A stretch of 64,000 nt of DNA from positions 2,480,001-2,544,000 of the forward strand of contig NZ_CP060040.1 of NCBI RefSeq assembly GCF_014211915.1, in the 5' to 3' direction. Both the position numbers and the translations under genes were made by a program. This document shows positions 25,555-35,166 of the stretch, in pieces. The stretch comes from Burkholderia cenocepacia. Its GTDB lineage: Bacteria > Pseudomonadota > Gammaproteobacteria > Burkholderiales > Burkholderiaceae. A model generated the notes under the pieces. That model had not been told where the DNA came from. It made no database searches and was given only the letters and a program-made list of their open reading frames with translations. Numbering within the stretch: the stretch's first letter is position 1; the number at the start of each line of letters is the position of its first letter.

Positions 25555-26907
25555 ATGGACGAACTGGCACTGCTGGCCGACGCCGACCGGCGCGCGCACG
25601 CGTATCTGGCAGCAACGAACGAACGGCGCGCGTTTCCCGATGCGGCAGCACTCGCCGGCCTCGCCGCGTTCGACGAGCCGCTGCCCGATACGGGCCGCCC
25701 GGCGGACGACGTGCTGCGCCTGCTGGACGAGCACGGTACGCCCGCGACGGTCGCATCGAACGGCCCGAACTACTTCGGCTTCGTGATCGGCGCGACGCTG
25801 CCGGCCGCGGCGGCGGCCGAGCGGCTGATGCTCGCGTGGGACCAGTGCGCGTCGTCGTACGCGAATTCGCCGGTCGCCGCGACGCTCGAGCGCCAGGCCG
25901 CGCGCTGGGTCGTCGATGCGCTCGGACTGCCCGAAGGCAGCGCGGTCGGCTTCGGCACGAGCGCGACGGCCTGCACGCTCGTCGCGCTGGTGGCCGCGCG
26001 GCGGGCGCTGCTCGCGCGCAAGGGCTGGGATATCGATGAAGACGGCCTGATCGGTGCGCCCGAGGTGAAAGTCGTGATCTCGGCGCTTGCGCACATCACG
26101 GTGAAGAAGGCGCTGCGCGTGCTCGGCTTCGGGATGAAGCGCATCGTCGTCGCGCCGGTCGATACACACGGCCGGATCGACCCGGCGCAGTTGCCGCCGC
26201 TCGACGACATGACGATCTTCTGCGTGCAGGCGGGCGAAGTGAACACCGGCGAGTTCGATCCGTTCGCGGCATTGATCCCGCCTGCGAAGGCGGCCGGCGC
26301 ATGGGTGCACGTGGACGGCGCGTTCGGCCTGTGGGCGCGGGCCTCGTCGAAGCGTGCATTGACGGACGGCATCGACGGCGCGGACAGCTGGACGACCGAC
26401 GGTCACAAATGGCTCAACACGCCGTACGACGGCGCGATGGTGATCTGCCGCGACGCGGCCGCGCTCGCCACCGCGATGAACAGCGACGCGGTCTACCTGA
26501 GCGGCGCGCAGGATGCGCAGAAGAACCTGAACCTCGAATTCTCGCGACGCGCGCGCGGCATTCCCGTATGGGCCGCACTGCGCTCGCTCGGCCGCGCCGG
26601 CGTGGCGACGATGGTCGAGCGGCATTGCGCGCAGGCGGCGCGCGTCGCGGACGGCTTGCGTGCGGCCGGCTACGACGTGTTGAACCGCGTCGTGCTGAAC
26701 CAGGTGCTCGTGCGCGCCGGCACCGACGAGGAAACGGCGGCGATCCTCGAAGCCGCGCAGGCGTCGGGCGACGTGTGGTTCGGTGCGACGGTGTGGCAAG
26801 GGCGGCCCGCGTTCCGGATCAGCGTATCGTCGTGGCGCACCGAGGACGCGCACGTCGATCGGCTCGTCGCGTTGCTGACGAAGCTGCGCGGCGTGCACGT
26901 GGGTTGA
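25555..26907 (+). CDS. PLP-dependent group II decarboxylase / aminotransferase-like enzyme
   Basis: A 450-residue fold-type I PLP enzyme. The Lys that forms the Schiff base is in TTDGHKWLNTPYDGA, preceded by WVHVDGAFGLWARAS with the PLP-binding Asp. SAVGFGTSATACTLVALVAAR and the HITVKKAL His are typical of the Pyridoxal_deC family (aspartate, glutamate and aromatic amino-acid decarboxylases). The substrate cannot be read from the sequence. It follows the ArsR-like gene after 20 bp and probably forms an operon with it. Confidence 0.85.
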   Translation: MDELALLADADRRAHAYLAATNERRAFPDAAALAGLAAFDEPLPDTGRPADDVLRLLDEHGTPATVASNGPNYFGFVIGATLPAAAAAERLMLAWDQCASSYANSPVAATLERQAARWVVDALGLPEGSAVGFGTSATACTLVALVAARRALLARKGWDIDEDGLIGAPEVKVVISALAHITVKKALRVLGFGMKRIVVAPVDTHGRIDPAQLPPLDDMTIFCVQAGEVNTGEFDPFAALIPPAKAAGAWVHVDGAFGLWARASSKRALTDGIDGADSWTTDGHKWLNTPYDGAMVICRDAAALATAMNSDAVYLSGAQDAQKNLNLEFSRRARGIPVWAALRSLGRAGVATMVERHCAQAARVADGLRAAGYDVLNRVVLNQVLVRAGTDEETAAILEAAQASGDVWFGATVWQGRPAFRISVSSWRTEDAHVDRLVALLTKLRGVHVG

Positions 26908-27094
26908 GCGTCACACGTCGTCCGTGGTCGTAACGGTTGCGCAAGCAACGTTATGACAGTCGATGAAGTGCGATGCGCCCGGCGGGATCGCGACACCTCC
27001 GCAAGCGTGAAAATATCGGACAATAGCCGCTGCGCGGGCCGCGCCGGCATCGCGTCCAACAGAAAACAGCAGCATTCACGCTTGCGAGATCCCC

Positions 27095-27565
27095 ATGTCG
27101 ACTCCCTTTCCCCGGGAACTGCTGAAGGCCGCCGATATCGCGAAGATGGAACCATCGCGCGAGGTGCATTCGCTCAATCCCAATGCCGTGCGTCTGAAGC
27201 GGCAGCTCAGCGACCTGACCGGCCTGACGCAATTCGGCGTTCATCTGCTCATGCTGATGCCCGGCCACGAATCGGCCGAATATCACCGTCACCTGTACGA
27301 AGAGGAATTCGTGTACGTGCTGTCCGGCACCGGCACGGTGACGATCGGCGAGCACGCCAGTGAAATCGGGCCCGGCGATTTTCTGGGCTTTCCGCGCGGC
27401 GGCGAAGCGCATACGGTGCAGAATACCGGCGATGCGCCGCTGCAGTTGCTCGTCGGCGGGCAGCGGCTCGAACATGACGTGTGCGAATACCCGCGCGTCG
27501 GCAAGCGGCTTTATATCGCGGGCGAGCTCGAGGATTATGTCGAGCTGCAGCGATCCAGCGAATGA
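27095..27565 (+). CDS. Cupin-domain protein
   Basis: A 156-residue single-domain cupin. The two metal-binding motifs are recognisable: the first in SAEYHRHLYEEEFVYVLSGTGTVTIGEHASEIGPGDFLGFPRG and the second in EAHTVQNTGDAPLQLLVGG. Relatives are described only as cupin proteins. The first motif has H-x-H-x3-5-E residues suited to a divalent metal. It stands alone, 187 bp after the decarboxylase gene, and its substrate is unknown. Confidence 0.82.
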   Translation: MSTPFPRELLKAADIAKMEPSREVHSLNPNAVRLKRQLSDLTGLTQFGVHLLMLMPGHESAEYHRHLYEEEFVYVLSGTGTVTIGEHASEIGPGDFLGFPRGGEAHTVQNTGDAPLQLLVGGQRLEHDVCEYPRVGKRLYIAGELEDYVELQRSSE

Positions 27566-27898
27566 TTCGCTTCTCGCAAGCAGGAGCGACCACGGATTCC
27601 ATATAAAAATCGAATCAACCGCCTTTTGTTTAGATAAACAAAATAAAAATTCGTAAAAACACGGGGTAGAGAAAACGCGTTTATTTGGGCACGCTGGTGC
27701 CCATTGTCCGTTCCCGGGCGCCGGTATTTCGACATGCCGGCACATCCTTTTCCGGACACCGGCATACGGAAATAAATACACGCGCCCGGCATTTTCGACC
27801 GACTGCCCGGGTAGGCGACAAGTCACGAAAAGATTCCTGATTGAAAGCTAAGTAGTTCGAACCAATGGCTTGATTCAAGAACGAAACGGAGACAGGCG
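27566..27898. promoter_or_regulatory. AT-rich leader of the GH92 operon with three inverted repeats
   Basis: It contains TTTTGTTTA-GA-TAAACAAAA (27624-27643, perfect 9-bp arms), TGGGCAC-GCTG-GTGCCCA (27686-27703) and ATGCCGG-N18-CCGGCAT (27734-27765). The base composition is far more AT-rich than the flanking genes. The first element is a plausible repressor operator, and the second a hairpin. No small gene is seen. Confidence 0.5.
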
Positions 27899-30391
27899 AT
27901 GTCGAGGAACTGGGGGTTGGGAGCGGCGCTGCTGGCGCTGTGCGTGGCCGTGGCTTCATGTGGCGGCGATGGCGATTCGCCGGCGGCCGTGGCGGCAAAC
28001 ATGTCGACGTCTGCGCAGTCGCAGGGCAACGAAGACGGCAACGGCGGCAACGGCAACAGCGGCAACGGCAACAGCAACGATAACGACAACGAACGCGGCA
28101 ACGGCACCGAAGCGTCGAAGAAAAACGCCGACATGCGCGTTGTCCAGTACGTCAACCCGCTGATCGGCACCGACTACGCGACCGACCAGCCGGCCGACCC
28201 GGTCGGCTCGGGTCTCGGCGGCGGCACGTTCCCCGGGCCGACGGTGCCGTTCGGGATGATGCAGTGGAGCCCGATGACACCCACAGCGCAATACGACGGG
28301 CGCAAGGGCGACGGCTCAGGCTTCTCCGGCGGCTACTGGTACGGCGACGCGTCGATCACCGCATTCAGCATCCTGCACCTGAGCGGCACCGGCTGCTGGG
28401 CGAATGGCGGCTATCTGAACGTGATGCCGCAGCTCGCGCCCGGCGACGCCGGCACGCCAGCCGCGTTCGATCACGCGAATGAAACCGCGCAGGCCGGCTA
28501 TTACGGCGTCACGCTCGGCAACGGCATCAAGGCCGAACTGACGACGACGGTGCGCACCGGCTTCGCGCGCTTCACGTACCCGGCGCTCGCGCAGGGCCAG
28601 CAGGCGACGATCGCGATCGATCCGACCGTGCTGAACAACCGCGCGCAAGGCACGACGAGCGACACGGTCAGCCAGGTCGACGATCGCGCGCTGTCGGGCA
28701 CGATCGCGGGCGGCGGCTTCTGCTGGGCCGGACATGCGGTGCCCGTCTACTACTACGCGGAATTCAGCCGGCCGTTCGCGGCGAAGCCGGCGCTGTCGAA
28801 CGACCACCCCGTCACGCTGACGTTCAATGTCGACAGCAAGCATCCGGACGTGATGATGAAGCTCGGCATCTCGTTCGTCAGCGAAGCGAATGCGAAGGCG
28901 AACCTGCGTGCGGAGAATCCGGAAACGGATGCGCGAGGCGACCGGAACTGGCGTTTCGACAAGGTGCGCCGCGCGGCGAGCGCCGCATGGAATGCCCGCC
29001 TGAACGCGATCCAGGTCACGGGCGGCAGCGATGCCGACAAGACCAAGTTCTATACCGCGCTGTATCACGCGTCGCTGCATCCGAACGTGTTCAACGACGT
29101 GAACGGCCAGTATCCGGATTTCTATGCGTCGAACGACGCATCGAGCGCGCCGACGCGTCAGGTCGAAAACGGCCGCACGATGTATGCGAATTTCTCCGGC
29201 TGGGACATCGACCGCTCATTCATCCAGTTGCAGGCGTTGCTCGATCCGGTGCGCACGAGCGACATCGTGCAGTCGCTCGTGCTCGATGCAAAGGCCTGCG
29301 GCGCGTTCCCCCGCTGGGCGTACTTCAATACGGAGACGGCCGTGATGCCTGGCGACGCGGGTTCGATCATTGCGGCGAACGCGTATGCGTTCGGCGCGAC
29401 GCACTTCGATACGCAGGCCGCGCTGTCGATCATGAAGTCCAGCACCGCGCCGGGCGCCGCGTGCGCCGGCACGCCGGTGATGGGCAGCCGCGCGGACTAC
29501 GACAACCTCGGCTACGTGCCGGCGTCGGGCAGCGGCGACAACCAGACCGCGTCGAACACGCTCGAATACGCGCTGCGCGATTTCGCGGTGTCGCGCTTCG
29601 CGACGGCGCTCGGCGACACGGCGACCGCCAGCACGCTGCTGAAGTCGAGCGGCAACTGGCAAAACCTGTTCGATCGCAGCGCGATCCAGCCGAAGACGTC
29701 GGCCGGCGCGTGGGTCACCGACGGGTCGGGCTTCATGGAAGGCAATTCCGAGCAGTACACGTGGTACGTGCCGCACGACCTCGCCGGCGTGATCGCGCAG
29801 GCGGGCGGCGCCGAGTCGGTCGTCAAGCGGCTCGACACGTTCTTCACGCACCTGAACATCGGCACCGAGCAGCCGTATTTCTACGTCGGCAACGAAGTGA
29901 CGATGGCGGTGCCCTGGGTCTACGCGTGGGCCGGTGCGCCGTCGCATACGCAGCGCGTGCTGCATGCGTCGCTCGCGAACGAGTTCGGCGCCGGCGCGGC
30001 CGGGCTGCCGGGCAACGACGATCTTGGCGCGCTGTCCGGCTGGTACGTGTGGGCCGCGCTCGGTCTCTACCCGGTCGTGCCGGGCGTGAGCGGCGTCGCG
30101 CTGTCGAGTCCGCAGTTCGAGAAGATCACGGTGCGCGTCGGCCAGCAGGACGGCAGCTACCGTCTACTGCACATCGCCGCGCCGGGCGCGGGTTCGGGCG
30201 ACAGCGCATCGTTCTACGTGAAGTCGCTGACGCTGAACGGCACGTCGTGGCCCGCCGCGTGGCTGCCGCTCGAGCACATCGCGAAGGGCGGGAAGCTGAC
30301 GTATGCGATGACGGCGGATGCGAGCGCCGCGACGTGGGGCACCGATGCGGCCGCGATGCCGTCGTTCCCGCAGCCGGCCGGCACTCGGTAA
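27899..30391 (+). CDS. GH92 alpha-mannosidase lipoprotein
   Basis: An 830-residue exported glycosidase. The signal peptide ends in a lipobox, LCVAVASC, so it should be lipid-anchored. A tether rich in Asn/Gly/Asp (about residues 35-75) precedes the GH92 domain, which begins VNPLIGTDY. Family landmarks are FPGPTVPFGMMQWSP, the acid-loop FMEGNSEQYTWYVPHD (Glu near 613) and LPGNDDLGALSGWYVWAALGLYP (base Asp pair near 707). GH92 enzymes are Ca2+-dependent exo-alpha-mannosidases acting on N-glycans or fungal mannan. It is the first of two tandem GH92 genes, 64 bp apart. Confidence 0.9.
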   Translation: MSRNWGLGAALLALCVAVASCGGDGDSPAAVAANMSTSAQSQGNEDGNGGNGNSGNGNSNDNDNERGNGTEASKKNADMRVVQYVNPLIGTDYATDQPADPVGSGLGGGTFPGPTVPFGMMQWSPMTPTAQYDGRKGDGSGFSGGYWYGDASITAFSILHLSGTGCWANGGYLNVMPQLAPGDAGTPAAFDHANETAQAGYYGVTLGNGIKAELTTTVRTGFARFTYPALAQGQQATIAIDPTVLNNRAQGTTSDTVSQVDDRALSGTIAGGGFCWAGHAVPVYYYAEFSRPFAAKPALSNDHPVTLTFNVDSKHPDVMMKLGISFVSEANAKANLRAENPETDARGDRNWRFDKVRRAASAAWNARLNAIQVTGGSDADKTKFYTALYHASLHPNVFNDVNGQYPDFYASNDASSAPTRQVENGRTMYANFSGWDIDRSFIQLQALLDPVRTSDIVQSLVLDAKACGAFPRWAYFNTETAVMPGDAGSIIAANAYAFGATHFDTQAALSIMKSSTAPGAACAGTPVMGSRADYDNLGYVPASGSGDNQTASNTLEYALRDFAVSRFATALGDTATASTLLKSSGNWQNLFDRSAIQPKTSAGAWVTDGSGFMEGNSEQYTWYVPHDLAGVIAQAGGAESVVKRLDTFFTHLNIGTEQPYFYVGNEVTMAVPWVYAWAGAPSHTQRVLHASLANEFGAGAAGLPGNDDLGALSGWYVWAALGLYPVVPGVSGVALSSPQFEKITVRVGQQDGSYRLLHIAAPGAGSGDSASFYVKSLTLNGTSWPAAWLPLEHIAKGGKLTYAMTADASAATWGTDAAAMPSFPQPAGTR

Positions 30392-30455
30392 GCCGGAGGC
30401 GTAACGAGTGGTTCTTGCCGACAGAATCGACGCAGAGAGAGGGAGGGACGAACGG

Positions 30456-33134
30456 ATGAAGCTACGTCACGTGGTGGGTATCGGGTGCCTTGCCGTGTTG
30501 TCGGGATGCGGGGGCGATCAGGGTTCGACGGACGCGAGCGTGCTCGCGCAGATGTCGAACGCACAGGGCAACCAGAACGATCAAGGCAACCAGAACGGCC
30601 AGGGTGATCAGAACGACCAGGGCGAGCACGGCGACGCCCGCAAGCGCGCCGTGCTGCGCAGCGTCGATCCGATGATCGGCACGGCGAACCTCGACATCAA
30701 TGCGGACTGGAGCAGCGGCGTGCGCGGCCACGGCCACGTGTATCCGGGCGCGACCGTGCCGTTCGGGATGGTGCAGCTCGGGCCGGACACGACCGGCGGC
30801 GCACATACGCTGCCGTGGAACTGGGATCGTACGTCGGGCTACCAGTACGACGATCCGTTCATCACCGGCTTCACGCATACGCACCTGTCGGGCACCGGCA
30901 TCGGCTCGGGCGGTGAAGTGCGGTTCCTGCCGACGCTCGCGCCGGTCGACACCGCGACGCTGGCCAAGGTCGCCGCCGATGCGTCGATCACCTACGACGC
31001 GTCGTTCAGCCACGACGACGAAACCGCGAGCCCCGGCTATTACCGCGTGAAGCTGGCGCCGGTCGGCAGCGGCAACACGCCGTGGAACGTGCAGGGCGCG
31101 AAGATTCTCGCGGAGATGACGGCAACCACGCACGCGGGCGTGCATCGCTACACGTATTTCCCGAGCGCGGCGAGGCAGAAGCGCAGCATGATCGTCAGCA
31201 TCGACAACCCGATCGGCGGCTCGACCGCGAGCGGCAAGATCCAGGTCGTCGACGCGCAGACGATCGCCGGCTGGCAGTTCACGAACAACTGGGCGAACGA
31301 CAAGCCGACGTATTTCGTCGCGCGGTTTTCGAAGCCGTTCGATACGCAGCACGTCGCGTTCAGCGCGGACGGCTTCAAGGCGTACCTGACGTTCGCCGAC
31401 GGCGGTAATGGCGGCGCGGTCACGGTGAAGGTCGGCATCTCGCCGTCGAGCATCGCGGATGCGCAAGCCAATCTGGCGGCGGAAGTGGGCACGAAGTCGT
31501 TCGACCAGGTGCGCGGCGCGGCGGAGCGCGTGTGGAGCGCCGCGCTCGACCGGGTCCGGATCAAGGGCGGCACTGCCGACCAGCGGACGATGTTCTACAC
31601 GTCGCTGTACCGCACGATGCTCGCGCCGACGGTCTACAACAACGCGGACGGCAGCTACGTCGGCATGGATTCGTCGAACGACGGCACGACGTCGCCGCCG
31701 ACCACCAGCAAGCATGCGAACCCGGGCTTCGACTATTCGTCGACGTTCTCGCTGTGGGACACGTTCCGCGCCGAGGCGCCGCTGATGACGCTGGTTCAGC
31801 CCGAGCGCGTCGACGGCTGGGTCAAGTCGCTGCTCACGCAGTTCGCGCAGAACGGCAAGGGCGAACTGCCGGTGTGGCCGCTCGCGCAAACGGAAACCTT
31901 CACGATGGCCGGCCACCCGTCGATTCCGATGATCGCGGATGCGTACCTGAAGCACCTGACGAGCGCGGGCATCGATGACATCTGGACCGCGTTGACGACC
32001 ACGCAGCGCGCGAGCGCGCACGGCTTCGACCAGTATCGCCAGCGCGGCTACGTCCATGCGGGCGACAACGCATCGGTGTCGACCACGCAGGACTATGCGT
32101 TCGACGACTGGGCGACGGCCGCGGTCGGCAAGGCGGCCGGCAAGGGCACGGCCGACTACCAGCCTTATCTGACGCGCAGCCAGAACTACCGGAACGTGTT
32201 CAACCCGGTGCCGAACAACGGCTGGAAGTTCTCGCAGCCGAAGGACGCGCAGGGCAACTGGGTCGCGGGCTTCGATCCGACGGCCGCCGAGAAAACCGAC
32301 TTCTCCGAATCGAATTCGTGGGTCGACACATGGAACATCTTCCACGACTTCCCGGGTCTCGTCGCGCTGCTCGGCGGCAAGAGCCAGTTCGTCGCGCAGC
32401 TCGACCGCACGTTCGATCCGGCCAACCCGCTGACCTTCCAGTACAACCAGGGCTTCCCGGACCTGACCGGCCGCAGCGGCCAGTTCTTCGCGGGCAACGA
32501 ACCGGCGAACCACCTGCCGTACCTGTACGACGTCGCCGGCATGCCGTCGAAGACGCAGGACCGCGTGCGCACGGTGATGGACGACATGTACTCGCTGACG
32601 CTCACGGCCGGCGATCGTGCATTGCTGAGCAGCGACAGCCTGAAGGCCGCGCTGAACGATCCACGGCGCGTGCGCGATGCGGCGATTCCCGGCAACGACG
32701 ACTGCGGCCAGTTGTCCGCATGGTACGTGCTGTCCGCGCTCGGCATCTATTCGCTGAATCCGGTGGGCGGCGTGTTCTATTTCGGCACGCCGCTGTTCGA
32801 GGAAGCATCGATCGACATCCCGGCCGCATCGGGCGGCGGGGCCGGCGGCGCATTGAAGTTCGGCGACGCGCGACGCTTCACGATCACCGCGCATACGGCG
32901 TCCGGCGCCGCGCCGTCGTCGGTCAATCGCTACGTGCAGTCGGTCAGCCTGAACGGCACGCCGCTGCATCGGCCCTACATCACCTATGACGAGATGAGGG
33001 CCGGTGGCAGGCTCGATTTCGTGATGGGCTCGACGCCGAACGATGCGTGGGTCAGTCAGTGGAACGGTCAGGACCCGAACAGCGCGCTGGGGCCGTCGCT
33101 ATTGGCGACCGGCGGCACGGCCCGCGCACAGTAG
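30456..33134 (+). CDS. Second GH92 alpha-mannosidase lipoprotein
   Basis: An 892-residue GH92 protein; start at the ATG at 30456 after GGGAGGG. The signal ends in lipobox LAVLSGC. The tether is Gln/Asn/Gly-rich (QGNQNDQGNQNGQGDQND). The catalytic domain begins VDPMIGTANLD. The base motif IPGNDDCGQLSAWYVLSALGIY (Asp near 747) is conserved. The acid-loop is altered to FSESNSWVDTWNIFHDF (Glu near 618 kept, but the EGNxxQY context lost). The two enzymes probably differ in linkage or glycan preference. Both should sit on the cell envelope and trim mannose from host, fungal or plant glycans. Confidence 0.88.
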   Translation: MKLRHVVGIGCLAVLSGCGGDQGSTDASVLAQMSNAQGNQNDQGNQNGQGDQNDQGEHGDARKRAVLRSVDPMIGTANLDINADWSSGVRGHGHVYPGATVPFGMVQLGPDTTGGAHTLPWNWDRTSGYQYDDPFITGFTHTHLSGTGIGSGGEVRFLPTLAPVDTATLAKVAADASITYDASFSHDDETASPGYYRVKLAPVGSGNTPWNVQGAKILAEMTATTHAGVHRYTYFPSAARQKRSMIVSIDNPIGGSTASGKIQVVDAQTIAGWQFTNNWANDKPTYFVARFSKPFDTQHVAFSADGFKAYLTFADGGNGGAVTVKVGISPSSIADAQANLAAEVGTKSFDQVRGAAERVWSAALDRVRIKGGTADQRTMFYTSLYRTMLAPTVYNNADGSYVGMDSSNDGTTSPPTTSKHANPGFDYSSTFSLWDTFRAEAPLMTLVQPERVDGWVKSLLTQFAQNGKGELPVWPLAQTETFTMAGHPSIPMIADAYLKHLTSAGIDDIWTALTTTQRASAHGFDQYRQRGYVHAGDNASVSTTQDYAFDDWATAAVGKAAGKGTADYQPYLTRSQNYRNVFNPVPNNGWKFSQPKDAQGNWVAGFDPTAAEKTDFSESNSWVDTWNIFHDFPGLVALLGGKSQFVAQLDRTFDPANPLTFQYNQGFPDLTGRSGQFFAGNEPANHLPYLYDVAGMPSKTQDRVRTVMDDMYSLTLTAGDRALLSSDSLKAALNDPRRVRDAAIPGNDDCGQLSAWYVLSALGIYSLNPVGGVFYFGTPLFEEASIDIPAASGGGAGGALKFGDARRFTITAHTASGAAPSSVNRYVQSVSLNGTPLHRPYITYDEMRAGGRLDFVMGSTPNDAWVSQWNGQDPNSALGPSLLATGGTARAQ

Positions 33135-33285
33135 CAGCACGTGCGCCGTCATGGCGCGCCGGTAGCGCAGCCCGATTCATCGGGCAGCGCCGCCGGCATG
33201 CAGGAAGGGGCCGGATCGATTGCGCTTCGGTCCTGTGCCCCGTCGCGCTTATGATGCGGGAACGCCACTGACAGGGTTCCACGCC

Positions 33286-34107
33286 ATGGACGCGCCGCTT
33301 CCGCCGATGTCTGCCCCGATTGCCGAAACGGCACCTGAAACCGAAACCGCCGGCGAGCCGCGCGCGGCGCGCGTGCATCGGCCGGTCGCGCTCGTCACCG
33401 GCTCGACGTCGGGGATCGGCGCGGCCGTCGCACGGCGTCTCGCGGCCGACGGCTACGCAGTCATCCTGCATTCGCGCAGCTCGGCCGACACCGGGCGGGC
33501 GATGGCACGCGAACTCGGCGGCGCATATGTGCAGGCCGATCTCGCCGACGATGCCGAGCGCGTGCGGCTGATCCGCGATGCGCTCGCCGTGCACGGGCGG
33601 CTCGACGTGCTCGTCAACAACGCGGGCGCCAGCCGCGTGATTGCGCATGACGACCTCGCGGCCGCCACACCCGACGTGTGGCGCGAGATGCATGAAATCA
33701 ACGTGATCGCGCCGTTCCGGCTGGTGGCCGAAGCGGAGGCGGCGCTGCGCGAAGCGGCGTCGCACGGGCGGGCCGGGTGCGTCGTGAATGTCAGCTCGCA
33801 TGCGGGCGTGCGGCCGAAGGGCGCGTCGATTCCGTATGCGGCCGCGAAGGCCGCGCTCAATCACACGACGCGGCTGCTCGCCCGCACGCTCGCACCGGCG
33901 ATTCGCGTCAACGCGGTCGCGCCGGGGCTCGTCGACACGCCGCTGACCGCCGACTGGACGGACGCGCAGCAGCTCTGGCGCGAGCGCGCGCCGATGCGTC
34001 GCGCGGCGACGCCGGACGATATCGCGCAGACGGTCGCGATGCTCGTCGCCTCCGATTACGTGACGGGCGAGATCGTGATGCTCGACGGCGGGTTGAACCT
34101 GACTTGA
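33286..34107 (+). CDS. Short-chain dehydrogenase/reductase
   Basis: A 273-residue SDR. The start chosen is the ATG at 33286, though the segment before residue 30 is unusual (APIAETAPETETAGEPRAA) and a later start is possible. The Rossmann motif is VALVTGSTSGIGAAVARRL. NNAG, the catalytic Ser in NVSSHAG, YxxxK in SIPYAAAKAAL and the C-terminal GEIVMLDGGLNL are all present. It resembles 3-oxoacyl-ACP reductase-like SDRs. The substrate is unknown. It converges on surE with a strong GC-rich hairpin (34139-34172) between them. Confidence 0.88.
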   Translation: MDAPLPPMSAPIAETAPETETAGEPRAARVHRPVALVTGSTSGIGAAVARRLAADGYAVILHSRSSADTGRAMARELGGAYVQADLADDAERVRLIRDALAVHGRLDVLVNNAGASRVIAHDDLAAATPDVWREMHEINVIAPFRLVAEAEAALREAASHGRAGCVVNVSSHAGVRPKGASIPYAAAKAALNHTTRLLARTLAPAIRVNAVAPGLVDTPLTADWTDAQQLWRERAPMRRAATPDDIAQTVAMLVASDYVTGEIVMLDGGLNLT

Positions 34108-34138
34108 TGGGGTGACGGGCGACGGCTGACGCGGTGAA

Positions 34139-34172
34139 CCGGCGGCGCGCGCATCGTATGCGCCGCCGCCGG
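34139..34172. terminator. GC-rich hairpin between convergent genes
   Basis: CCGGCGGCGC pairs with GCGCCGCCG... across a short loop between the SDR and surE stop codons. No long T-tract follows on either strand, so termination is plausible but not certain. Confidence 0.4.
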
Positions 34173-34195
34173 GGGTTGTTCGAGCGGGCGATCGA

Positions 34196-34975
34196 TCAGC
34201 CGAGGTTCGACCGCAGCCGTGCGAGCGCCTGATCGTGCGTGCGCTCGAACTTCAGCGGCGTGACCGAGATATACCCTTCGCCCAGTGCGACCGTTTCCGA
34301 ATCCGCATCGTCGTCGCGCGGTGCACGCGCGAGCTTCAGCCAGTGATAGTCGATCTCGCGCGGATCGCGTCCCGACACGATCTCGACGCCCTGCAGCGTG
34401 CCGGCGCCCTGGTTCGTCACCTTCAGGCCGCGCACGTCGTCGGCCGGCCGCGGCGGGAAATTCACGTTGAGGCACGCGTCGCTGTCCCAGCCGGCCGCGA
34501 CGAGCCGGCGGACGACGTCCGGTGCATGCGCGAGCGCGGTGCCCCACGGCACCGCGTTGCGATCGGTGAAGGCCTGGCTCAGCGCGATGGCCGGCACGCC
34601 GACCAGCATGCTCGTCATCGCCGCGCCGACCGTGCCGGAAAACACCGTTTCGGTGCCGAGGTTCGCGCCGCGATTCACGCCGGACAGCACGACGTCGGGC
34701 CGCGCGCCCTTCATCAGGTGGCTGACCGCGATCGCGACGCAGTCGCCGGGCGTGCCGCGCACCGCGAAGCGGCGCTCGCCCTTGCGATGCACGCGCAGCG
34801 GTTCGTGCAGGCTCAGCGAATGCGACGTGCCGCTCTGGTCTTCGGCTGGCGCCACGATCCACACTTCGCGGGCGAGTTGCGTGGCGACCTGTTCGAGTAT
34901 GTCGAGGCCGGGAGCGTCGAATCCGTCGTCGTTGGTGAGCAGGACACGGTCGAACAACGGGCGGGTTGCTTGCAT
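34196..34975 (-). CDS. surE: 5'/3'-nucleotidase SurE
   Basis: A 259-residue metal-dependent phosphatase; start at the ATG at 34973-34975. The SurE signatures are all visible: the N-terminal VLLTNDDGFDAPG with the metal Asp pair, the Ser/Asn loop APAEDQSGTSHS, LSGVNRGANLG and SGTVGAAM. SurE dephosphorylates nucleoside monophosphates and short polyphosphates and is linked to stationary-phase survival. It is not in the usual surE-pcm-nlpD context, so it is probably an additional copy on a secondary replicon. Confidence 0.92.
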   Translation of the reverse strand: MQATRPLFDRVLLTNDDGFDAPGLDILEQVATQLAREVWIVAPAEDQSGTSHSLSLHEPLRVHRKGERRFAVRGTPGDCVAIAVSHLMKGARPDVVLSGVNRGANLGTETVFSGTVGAAMTSMLVGVPAIALSQAFTDRNAVPWGTALAHAPDVVRRLVAAGWDSDACLNVNFPPRPADDVRGLKVTNQGAGTLQGVEIVSGRDPREIDYHWLKLARAPRDDDADSETVALGEGYISVTPLKFERTHDQALARLRSNLG

Positions 34976-35094
34976 CGGAACGATCCTCGTGAAGGGCAAT
35001 GACAGGGGAAGTACGGCATGTCGCAAGCCACAAGGCTAGCACTCCGGCGTGAGGGGCGTCGTGTCGCGCCCGTGGCGCCGGTCGGCGCGGACGT

Positions 35095-35120
35095 GAAAAC
35101 GGGCGCATCGTGCGCCCGTT
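35095..35120 (-). terminator. Intrinsic terminator of azlCD
   Basis: AACGGGCGCA and TGCGCCCGTT (35098-35120) form a perfect 10-bp stem with a 3-nt loop. On the minus strand the stem runs into a short T-run (TTTTC). It lies 47 bp after azlD. Confidence 0.7.
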
Positions 35121-35166
35121 CGTCGTGTCGTGGAATGTGCGTGCCGGTGTGGCGGGCCGGAACCGT

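Noticed and set aside
27900..30660. Repeated GGCAAC/AACGGC-like units in the tethers of the two GH92 proteins, considered as CRISPR or tandem DNA repeats.
   Set aside because: They are short in-frame coding repeats for Gly-Asn/Gln-Asn linkers; there are no regular spacers.
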